DNA of 11,742 nt, taken from positions 1 to 11,742 of the forward strand of contig JAMCZD010000416.1 in NCBI GenBank assembly GCA_023473405.1, given 5' to 3'. A model generated the notes under the pieces. That model had not been told where the DNA came from, made no database searches, and saw nothing but the letters and a program-made list of their open reading frames with translations. This document shows positions 5,768 through 11,742 of the stretch, piece after piece. The stretch comes from Candidatus Omnitrophota bacterium (lineage in GTDB: Bacteria; Verrucomicrobiota; Verrucomicrobiia; Limisphaerales; UBA1319). Position numbers and translations under genes: made by a program. Numbering within the stretch: position 1 is the stretch's first letter; every line of letters starts with the position of its first letter.

Positions 5768-6505
5768 TTAGCAGGTTGGGGTGGGCCGATTCCGCCCATT
5801 ACCGGTCGTTTCGAGCGGGATGATCGTCCGGACGACAGTGTTGCCGGGACACGAGCTGACTTCCAATCGCCCCCCCAATTGCGAGGTGCGCTGACGCATG
5901 CTGGCGATACCGATGCCGGTTTTGCCGGCGCCTGGCCCACTGCCTGGTTCAGACACCGCCAAGCACATCCCACTTCCCGAGTCCCGAACTTCCAGGCGAA
6001 CTTCATCCAGATTTCGTTCCAAGCGAACGGAGGCAGTTCGGCTCCCCGAATGGCGGTGGATATTGGTCAGGCACTCCTGCAAGATGCGAAACAGGGCAAG
6101 TTCAACCTCCGCTGGCAACCGATCAATACCCGGCATCAGCTCCAACTTCACTTTGATGCCGCTTTGGCGAGTAAAGAAATCGACGTGTTCGTGCAATGCC
6201 CCCACCAATCCAAGCTCGTCGAGTATTGGCGAATGCAGCATGTTGGTGAGGGTCCGGATTTGGTCCGCGCATAGTTCGGTTAGCCTGATGCTGTCGCGCA
6301 ATAGCTTCTCGCCGGTGGATTCCAGGTTTGCCAATTGAGAGTCCAACAACAAGCCCAATTTGAGTCTGAGCGCGGTCAACGCTTGCACGGTCGTGTCGTG
6401 CAATTGCCGGGCAAGTCGCCGGCGATCCTCGTCCTGGGCGTGCAAAAAGCAGGCCAAAAGTTGCCGTCCATCCGGCTCCTTCCACTGTTGATCGGTAATC
6501 TCCAT
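5768..6505 (-). CDS. Soluble NarX/DegS-type sensor histidine kinase (HisKA_3)
   Basis: A 245-residue kinase with the HisKA_3 dimerisation/phosphotransfer helix near its N-terminus: EDRRRLARQLHDTTVQAL with His36. A HATPase_c domain follows (~130-232), with N-box ECLTNIHRHS (Asn148), G1 DSGSGM (175-180) and G2 TGIGIASMRQR (196-206). Only ~20 residues precede the phosphotransfer helix, and there is no membrane segment, GAF or PAS. Sensing must therefore come from the short N-terminus or an unidentified partner. It is the cognate kinase of the downstream NarL-type regulator. The start ATG at 6503-6505 has only a weak purine stretch (GAAG) before it. The last ~15 residues (from ETTGNG) look disordered. 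Function is secure; the signal is unknown. Confidence 0.92.
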   Translation of the reverse strand: MEITDQQWKEPDGRQLLACFLHAQDEDRRRLARQLHDTTVQALTALRLKLGLLLDSQLANLESTGEKLLRDSIRLTELCADQIRTLTNMLHSPILDELGLVGALHEHVDFFTRQSGIKVKLELMPGIDRLPAEVELALFRILQECLTNIHRHSGSRTASVRLERNLDEVRLEVRDSGSGMCLAVSEPGSGPGAGKTGIGIASMRQRTSQLGGRLEVSSCPGNTVVRTIIPLETTGNGRNRPTPTC

Positions 6506-6561
6506 TACGCTTCGTGCTAATTGTCAAAGCTCTGATTCCTAAATTTCCGCTGGCGGACGCG

Positions 6562-6590
6562 AGAATACCCCTGGCGAATTGCATGAACAA
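6562..6590 (-). promoter_or_regulatory. Weak sigma-70-like promoter before the kinase-regulator pair
   Basis: On the minus strand TTGTTC (6585-6590) and TATTCT (6562-6567) are separated by exactly 17 nt and lie 57 nt before the kinase start. They match the consensus 3/6 and 4/6. The 296-nt gap to the preceding gene makes a promoter here likely, but this particular pair is only a candidate. Upstream, GCAACT/AGTTGC (6610-6615, 6625-6630) is a small inverted repeat that could be an operator. Confidence 0.22.
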
Positions 6591-6801
6591 GGTGAAAAAG
6601 CAATTATCGGCAACTACATAGCGCAGTTGCTGAACTCGAGGGCCATTTCTAGCCGAGAGAAGTCTTGGAGCATTGAGAATAGGTTATTTTTCATTGAAGA
6701 AAGTCAGCGTCGCCATGGCCCAATCCTGCAACGGCGTGGCCGTTCTGAATTTAATAACCAGATCCTAAATCCCAAACCCCATTGGAGGGTGCCTTGCCAC
6801 G

Positions 6802-9800
6802 TTAGTTTGTGCCCGTCAACTTCTTGTATTCGGGCATCTGCCGCAGGGCTTGGAAACGCCCATCCTCAGCGGCGATGGCAAGCAGGTTTTTGGCGTTGGG
6901 CTGTTGCTTAAGTCGCTGGTTGCTGAGTTGTATGGATTTGGAGAGCGACTTGATGGACTCCTCGTTTTTGCCTTGGACAGCCTGTAATGCCGCCAGGTCA
7001 TACCACGCCTCCGGGTTCAACGGGACCAGCTTCACCAATTTGAGGAGTGTTTCCTCGAGCTTGGCCACGTTGCCCAACTGCGCATAAGCCTGCGCGGCCG
7101 ACAGCAGGGTAGTGGAGTCCACGTTGGGCGCCGCGATGAGTTGGTTCAGGATCGGCAAGGCACGGTTCACCTCCTGGCGCTGCAAATAGGCCGAGACCAG
7201 GTGAAGCGCCAGCGGGGCATTGGTTGGGCTGGCCTGATAGAGCGGCTCAAGGCGGCTGACCAGTTGATTGATTACGGCTTCGGCTTGGTCGGGCTTTTGG
7301 CGCTGCGAATAAGCCGATGCCAACTGAAAGGCAACCTGCGCGTTGGCGGGATCGGCTTGGTATTGGGGTTGGAGCATGGCGATCAAGTGATCCAGGATGG
7401 CCATTGCCTGGTTGGTTTGTTGCAACTGGAACAGGGCGCTTGCCAGTTTCAAGCCGACCTGAACGTTGCCCGGATTGGTTTCATACTGCTGGATGAGTTC
7501 GCTGATCTGGCTCTGGGCTTGTGAGACGGCGGGATGCCCCTGCTTGATCTGGATCAATTGTTTTACCAGGCTGTTGACGCTGTCGTTTTCCGGATCAAAT
7601 TTCTGGCAGGTTTCGGCCACCATCAAGGCGTCGTCAAACCGTTGGACGCTGGCCAGCAGGTTCACGTAGCGAAAGACAGCCTCGGGGCTGTAGGGACAGA
7701 AGGCGAAGGCCTGGCGAAAGGCAAAGTCCGCTTCCTTGAACATGCGCTGTTGCTCCGGGGAACCCGGTTTGGCGTTGTTGACCCGCCAGGCGTAGAGGCC
7801 GCCGATGGCGCTGCGAAGCTTGGAAAAGGCCTTTTGCGCGTCGTTATCACGCACGAATTTCGGGTCTCCGGTGAAATTCCGGAAGTCCATCCGCCGGTAA
7901 ACGCGTTCGGTAAAAGCGCAGATATCCTTGATGGGAGTGTCGTAGGTGATCCAGTTGCCGATCAATCGCTTCGAGTAATTGCACCAGAAGTCATGATCTT
8001 TCTTGACCATGGCGTCGGTGATCTCGGGCAAAGGTTTGCGATCGATCTTCATGATGATCCCGAACGGTTCCAGGTGCGGATACATCCACTTCAGCGGAAA
8101 GCTCTCCTCGACGTAAAACTCGTTGGTGGGGTTCTGGTCAAAAATGACCTTGGTCAGCAGGCCGTTGATCTGCATGACCGAAACCTGCCCGGCCACCTGG
8201 ACCCGGTCTCCCACGATCTGGACGTTCTCGCCCGGATCGAGTTGGTTGGCCGCAAGGCGTTTTTGCGCGTCCTTGATATACTCGTCGAAGCATGCCTTGG
8301 ACTCTTCGGGAGACGGGGTGTGGATTTCCTTGGGCGGATACACGCCCTCACGGCGCCGGCGAGCTTCAATTCGCTCGCCCAGGTTCGTGAAAAACCGGTC
8401 AACCGGGGCCACGGCGCGCGCCAGGTAGTTGGTAAAACCGGGCTGCGGCTGCTCGATTTCCTTGCGCGTCCGGAACAAGTCCCTGAAGAAGGGCGGGTCC
8501 ACCTCCGTGCTGCGGTTGTACTGGGCCCGGATATAATTCAGGTAGGTACCGTCAGCGAGTGCGTTTTGGGTGATAATATATACGTCGCGCCGGTCGAACT
8601 TCGGGTCCCGCCGTTTCTTGGGCGGGATGAAACTCTCGCAGAAGATCATGTATGTCGGGCAAAAACGGCCCGGATCGGTCCCCCCAAACAAGATGGCGTC
8701 GCGAGCCATTTCCGGATAAATCTTGAACGGCGGCGTGAACATGTCGTGCCCGAACCAAAAACCAAACAGATGCCCGTGCTGCTCGTTGTCCGCCCAATGC
8801 GACATGACCGAGTAAGTGGGCATGAGGGCGAAGATGGCCAGCATGACCGGCAGCGGCGCCTTGCGGCGGGCGACGAGAAGCGTTCCGAGGGCCAGGACGC
8901 TCAAGGCAACACCGAAAATGGCGGTATAAACGATCAACGGATAGTTGACCTCATAAATCGTCTTGGCCAGTGAGTAAATAGCTATGCCCGCCGCCCCGGC
9001 GCACCCGTACAGAATCCAGGTGCGGTATTGCGCGTAATGGGTAGCCAGGTAACTTCCGATCAAGGTTAGACCATACCCTATCCACATGGCGATCATGACA
9101 TACGACGCCGTGAAGAACACCTTGGTAAGGTCCTTGCTCTGCTTGTCGGTGTTTGGATTCAGCAGGATCATCAGGAGAACAGCCAGGCATAAAAAGATCG
9201 CCGTTAACCCGATCATCCATGCCTGCTCGCGTTTCTGCATCCGGAAGAAATACAGGAACGGTACCAGGCCGATCATCAAGTAAACGAAATTGAACTCCTC
9301 GGCCGCACCTTCGCCATACATCCGCATCTGACCAATGAATTTGCCAACATCGTTGGTGGGGTTGGTGCGTTCATATTGGCCGCGGGTCAAGGCATGGATG
9401 AAGCCGTCGTAGGTGCGCGGGTAACCCCAGTTCATGGGCGGGTTGGTCATCGAGGTGACCGGCATATAGAAATAAAAGGAGGCGCCCAGAAGCCACATGC
9501 CGGCCAGAATCGCCGGCAACTTGATCTCCGTGCCCAGGCGGTTCGTCCGCGTGGCGAACCAAAAAAAACCGATGAGCGAGCCGAAGCCGAGCAAATGGCC
9601 AATGACAAAGATCGTCGAATTGCGGTTGAGAATCTGCGAACCCATTTTCTCCGGGGCGGCGCTGGCGGTGACCAGCAGGACCAGGAAATAGAGGACGCTC
9701 AATCCCAGGAAGACGTTCCGCCACCAGACTTGGCGGGCTGAAGCCGGTTTCGGGCTCTTCCAGGCTAGCCACCCGGCGCCACCCAAGGCTGCCAAACCGA

Positions 9801-10878
9801 CCAGGTGCAGAAAGGCGCTGCCGTTCGATGAACCATCCGCGGGCGTTTCCATGCCGATCATGCCGCAGGACTTGGCAAACAAGGCCAGCACATACGCCCC
9901 GCCGATGCACAGGAGCAGGTCGCGCCCCAAGGCCAGCCAATCGGCGGCGGTCTTGCGCGTTTGATAGGTTAACCAGCCGGCGGCGGCCAGCGAACCCACG
10001 CCGATCACGTTGTAAATCGCGAACAGCGGCAAATTGTTGTCGAACGACGTAATCATGCCTTTGGACTTGGCATAAAGGCCCAGCAGGTAGATCACGCTGT
10101 TGAAAAGAAAGAGATCGCGCCCCATTTTGGGCTTGACCGCCCAAATGGCCACTTCGAGCCCCATGGCCGCCACGATCAGGGTCTGGTGATTGGTAAAACA
10201 GAGGCCAAACAGAAAAGCGGCCAAATAGAGATAGCGCCGTTGATGCGGCGCGTAAACCCACCGTAAGAGCAGACAGAGCACGCCCATCAGGGTGAGCACG
10301 CTCAACGGGTACACCTCGACAATCACGCACTGGCTCCAGAAAAAGCCGTTGAACCCGAGCAATGTTCCAGATACAAATCCGGCTACCATGCATATGGCGT
10401 TCTCCCAGCGCCGCTCGAGTCCCTTCAGCTCCGAGATTCCCTCGATCATCATGCTGCTGCCGCGCGAGACCATTAAAGCGAGCAGACCGCACGACAGCGC
10501 CCCGGCTGTCGCCGAGGCCAGGGCCACCCGCCAGGCGATATTCGATATGGGGACCAGCACGGTGAACAACCAGGTGATAATCGTCCACAGCGGGTAACCG
10601 GGAGGGTGGGGGACCCCGGCATAAAAAGAGGCAACCGCTAATTCGCCCGAGTCCTCCAGCGTCAGGTCCGGCGCCAGGGTCATGTAATAGGCGACGAATA
10701 TCACCAGCGCGGTGATCCCGAAGGTGAGCCAGTCAATCCGGCGGAACAATGGGGCGGGGCGCGGAATCGGTTCGGATGCAATCGCTGTCTGGACGGACGG
10801 CTTGGGCGGCGCTGACGGCGGTGCCACCTCGCTGATCGCGGCCTTCATCTTGGGCCATTTAGTTTTGCCATTACTCAT
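6802..10878 (-). CDS. DUF2723 (GT-C-like) polytopic membrane protein with C-terminal TPR domain
   Basis: A 1358-residue protein. Residues 1-45 are a Pro/Ala-rich cytosolic lead. From 50 to ~690 there are about 18-20 hydrophobic segments. The family signature lies in the first loop: LAPDLTLEDSGELA (68-81) and GVPHPPGYPLW (88-98), with FWSQCVIVEVYPL (180-192) and TNHQT (229-233) later. DUF2723 proteins belong to the GT-C superfamily of lipid-phosphate-sugar-dependent glycosyltransferases, so a role in protein or envelope glycan glycosylation is likely; the acidic DSGE loop is the probable active-site region. Residues ~255-452 hold three similar two-helix units. Residues ~695-1045 form an unrecognised soluble region with conserved-looking GGTDPGRFCPTYMIFCESF and RRDVYIITQNALADGTYLNYI. 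TPR helices fill ~1047-1340. The ATG at 10876-10878 lacks an SD and starts 6 nt after the upstream stop, suggesting coupling. Donor and acceptor are unknown. Confidence 0.9.
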   Translation of the reverse strand: MSNGKTKWPKMKAAISEVAPPSAPPKPSVQTAIASEPIPRPAPLFRRIDWLTFGITALVIFVAYYMTLAPDLTLEDSGELAVASFYAGVPHPPGYPLWTIITWLFTVLVPISNIAWRVALASATAGALSCGLLALMVSRGSSMMIEGISELKGLERRWENAICMVAGFVSGTLLGFNGFFWSQCVIVEVYPLSVLTLMGVLCLLLRWVYAPHQRRYLYLAAFLFGLCFTNHQTLIVAAMGLEVAIWAVKPKMGRDLFLFNSVIYLLGLYAKSKGMITSFDNNLPLFAIYNVIGVGSLAAAGWLTYQTRKTAADWLALGRDLLLCIGGAYVLALFAKSCGMIGMETPADGSSNGSAFLHLVGLAALGGAGWLAWKSPKPASARQVWWRNVFLGLSVLYFLVLLVTASAAPEKMGSQILNRNSTIFVIGHLLGFGSLIGFFWFATRTNRLGTEIKLPAILAGMWLLGASFYFYMPVTSMTNPPMNWGYPRTYDGFIHALTRGQYERTNPTNDVGKFIGQMRMYGEGAAEEFNFVYLMIGLVPFLYFFRMQKREQAWMIGLTAIFLCLAVLLMILLNPNTDKQSKDLTKVFFTASYVMIAMWIGYGLTLIGSYLATHYAQYRTWILYGCAGAAGIAIYSLAKTIYEVNYPLIVYTAIFGVALSVLALGTLLVARRKAPLPVMLAIFALMPTYSVMSHWADNEQHGHLFGFWFGHDMFTPPFKIYPEMARDAILFGGTDPGRFCPTYMIFCESFIPPKKRRDPKFDRRDVYIITQNALADGTYLNYIRAQYNRSTEVDPPFFRDLFRTRKEIEQPQPGFTNYLARAVAPVDRFFTNLGERIEARRRREGVYPPKEIHTPSPEESKACFDEYIKDAQKRLAANQLDPGENVQIVGDRVQVAGQVSVMQINGLLTKVIFDQNPTNEFYVEESFPLKWMYPHLEPFGIIMKIDRKPLPEITDAMVKKDHDFWCNYSKRLIGNWITYDTPIKDICAFTERVYRRMDFRNFTGDPKFVRDNDAQKAFSKLRSAIGGLYAWRVNNAKPGSPEQQRMFKEADFAFRQAFAFCPYSPEAVFRYVNLLASVQRFDDALMVAETCQKFDPENDSVNSLVKQLIQIKQGHPAVSQAQSQISELIQQYETNPGNVQVGLKLASALFQLQQTNQAMAILDHLIAMLQPQYQADPANAQVAFQLASAYSQRQKPDQAEAVINQLVSRLEPLYQASPTNAPLALHLVSAYLQRQEVNRALPILNQLIAAPNVDSTTLLSAAQAYAQLGNVAKLEETLLKLVKLVPLNPEAWYDLAALQAVQGKNEESIKSLSKSIQLSNQRLKQQPNAKNLLAIAAEDGRFQALRQMPEYKKLTGTN
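7123..7485 (-). repeat. Three tandem 41-residue TPR-type repeats
   Basis: Residues 1132-1172, 1173-1213 and 1214-1252 align at a 41-residue period, each opening with Y-x-x-(N/D/S)-P-x-N and containing L-A-S-A-(L/Y) and a second helix ending in L-I or L-V. The period is longer than the canonical 34-residue TPR, with a longer second helix. Diverged TPR-like helices flank this block on both sides. Such a scaffold usually binds peptides or partner proteins. Confidence 0.65.
9523..10116 (-). repeat. Threefold two-helix repeat inside the DUF2723 membrane domain
   Basis: Protein residues 255-319, 320-387 and 388-452 align as diverged copies of a ~65-residue unit. Each has a first helix (LGLYAKSKGMI, LALFAKSCGMI, and a more diverged third copy), a loop of ~15-20 residues, a second helix around NVIGVGSLAAAGWLTY / HLVGLAALGGAGWLAW / HLLGFGSLIGFFWFAT, and a basic tail (QTRKT, KSPKP, RTNR). 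The block lies between the TNHQT region and the YMPVTSMTNPPMNWGYP region. Confidence 0.6.
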
Positions 10879-10884
10879 GATGCG

Positions 10885-11283
10885 CTATCGGATGTTGTTC
10901 GTGTTCAAAAGCAAAAAGAAGTCAGTACTAGAAGCCGATCGTTGGGAGTTTGTCCATTCAAAAACGGCATCCGGCAACACGTTCCTTTCCCTGGCCCCCC
11001 TGGTCAAACCGGCGGGAATCCACGCTCCATTGCTCACCGCCAGGTTCGCATACAGATGATGGAAGCCGGTCGTTGTGCCGTTGGTGGAAGAAAAATTGCC
11101 TTGGCCCGGCCCCAGGGCGATGAGCAGCAGAAGACCTGCAACCGGGACCAGCCAGCTCAGTCCGATTTGAAACCTGGCTTTATTCGGTGAGCCGGGTGGG
11201 AACAGGCGGGCCTTAAGTCTCGGCGACGGTTGCCGCGGTGTCCATCGGCGCAACTGTCTTTCCAACAGATTCATTTTGTTCAT
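10885..11283 (-). CDS. Small single-pass membrane protein, possible anti-sigma partner
   Basis: A 132-residue protein from the ATG at 11281-11283. The first ~45 residues are strongly basic (RQLRRW, RLKARLF) and presumably cytosolic. One hydrophobic segment (~45-60, around LSWLVPVAGLLLLIAL) follows, then ~70 polar residues probably outside the membrane, rich in Asn, Thr and Ser. The coding region overlaps the end of the sigma factor gene by 71 nt in another frame, and its stop is 6 nt before the DUF2723 start. Position and topology fit a membrane-bound regulator of the sigma factor. It lacks the zinc-binding HxxxCxxC motif of classical anti-sigma domains and I do not recognise its family, so that role is inference only. 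Another ATG at 11272-11274 would give 129 residues; a TTG at 11293-11295 could extend it slightly. No ribosome-binding site supports any of these, consistent with coupling to sigma-factor translation. Confidence 0.72.
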   Translation of the reverse strand: MNKMNLLERQLRRWTPRQPSPRLKARLFPPGSPNKARFQIGLSWLVPVAGLLLLIALGPGQGNFSSTNGTTTGFHHLYANLAVSNGAWIPAGLTRGARERNVLPDAVFEWTNSQRSASSTDFFLLLNTNNIR

Positions 11284-11742
11284 AATCAAATTCAAGCAGA
11301 AATGCCTGAAGCTTTTTCAGTCCATATCGGTAACGCCCGGCCACGGTGTTGGGCGACACGTCCAGCAATTGGCCAATCTCCTCAAAGGTGCATTGGTGCC
11401 AGATTTTCAGGACGATGGCCTCGCGCTGCTCCATCGGCAATTGTGCCAGGCATCGCATCGCCGCCAATTCGCGCTCGCTTTCGGGCTCGGCGCGCTCGAA
11501 CCAGCGCCTCGATTCAAACTCGCGCGCCAGCCGCCGCCACACGCTTCGGCGGTAGTTCAACGCCCGATGCCGGTAAGTCCGAACGCAATAATGCTCGGCT
11601 TGCGCCGGCGGTTCGGCCTGTTTCAGCAACGCCAGAAAGGTCTCTTGCAGGACATCCTCGGCCTCGCAATGACTGAGACCGAGGGCGCGCCCGTACAGGA
11701 TGAGCTCGGACGCCTTGATTTCATAAAGGCGTTCGCACCAAC
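11213..11742 (-). CDS. ECF-type RNA polymerase sigma factor, 5' end missing
   Basis: The frame is open to the window edge, giving 175 visible residues; the first part of region 2 lies beyond 11742. The visible start, WCERLYEIKASELILYGRAL and then HCEAEDVLQETFLALL, is sigma region 2 with the typical AEDVLQETF core-binding helix. A basic linker follows, then region 4: LPMEQREAIVLKIWHQ and the helix-turn-helix TFEEIGQLLDVSPNTVAGRYRYGLKKL. No in-frame ATG precedes the region 2 residues in the window, so the true start is outside. The ~25-residue tail after region 4 (from DYEQNES) overlaps the next gene. It should direct RNA polymerase to a set of stress or envelope promoters, possibly including this operon. 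There is no sign of an extra C-terminal SnoaL or TPR domain. Confidence 0.93.
   Translation of the reverse strand, partial: WCERLYEIKASELILYGRALGLSHCEAEDVLQETFLALLKQAEPPAQAEHYCVRTYRHRALNYRRSVWRRLAREFESRRWFERAEPESERELAAMRCLAQLPMEQREAIVLKIWHQCTFEEIGQLLDVSPNTVAGRYRYGLKKLQAFLLEFDYEQNESVGKTVAPMDTAATVAET

Noticed and set aside
6730..6744. AACGGC-gtg-GCCGTT hairpin after the DUF2723 stop
   Set aside because: Only 6 bp with a 3-nt loop and no T-run on the minus strand; too weak to call a terminator.
7534..8973. A 479-codon open frame on the plus strand
   Set aside because: It lies antisense to the conserved DUF2723 protein, shows no recognisable domain, and is explained by the codon bias of a GC-rich gene on the other strand.
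9371..10588. A 405-codon open frame on the minus strand in another frame
   Set aside because: Shadow of the DUF2723 gene: overlaps its signature region completely and reads as Arg/Gly/Leu-rich sequence with no membrane helices or motif.

Overview
The window reads as a stretch of bacterial chromosome in which every credible gene lies on the minus strand, so transcription runs from high to low coordinates. The best guess for the host is a Verrucomicrobiota-type bacterium (Limisphaerales/Pedosphaera-like). This rests on the very large DUF2723 membrane glycosyltransferase-like protein with a TPR tail, a Tat-exported aldo/keto-reductase-like protein, weak or absent Shine-Dalgarno sequences before most starts, and intergenic arrays of degenerate heptamers. 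It is an inference from gene style, not from a marker gene.

From the right edge: a 5'-truncated ECF sigma factor (11213-11742), a small one-pass membrane protein overlapping its 3' end (10885-11283), and, 6 nt further on, a 1358-residue DUF2723/GT-C-like polytopic protein with TPR repeats (6802-10878). The three appear translationally coupled, which suggests an ECF-controlled cell-envelope glycosylation locus. Next come a soluble NarX/DegS-like histidine kinase (5768-6505) and its NarL/FixJ-type response regulator (5043-5690). About 60 nt downstream of the regulator lies a nested inverted-repeat element (about 4852-4987). It is followed by an orphan hybrid kinase, REC - coiled coil - PAS remnant - HisKA - HATPase - REC (2767-4644), whose last 16 codons are written in a heptamer repeat.

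The 651-nt gap 2116-2766 holds two oppositely oriented heptamer arrays, a candidate sigma-54-like promoter, a possible 20-codon leader ORF and a perfect 11-bp hairpin. Downstream is an apparent redox pair separated by 2 nt: a Tat-exported aldo/keto-reductase-like protein (1090-2115) and a secreted tetraheme cytochrome c with paired CXXCH motifs (272-1087). The left edge holds the start of an ABC ATPase (1-235) with its Walker A motif.

No tRNA, rRNA, CRISPR array or autonomous transposon was found. The least ordinary items are the nested inverted-repeat element at 4852-4987, the heptamer arrays that run into a coding sequence, and an apparent threefold repetition of a two-helix unit inside the DUF2723 membrane domain.
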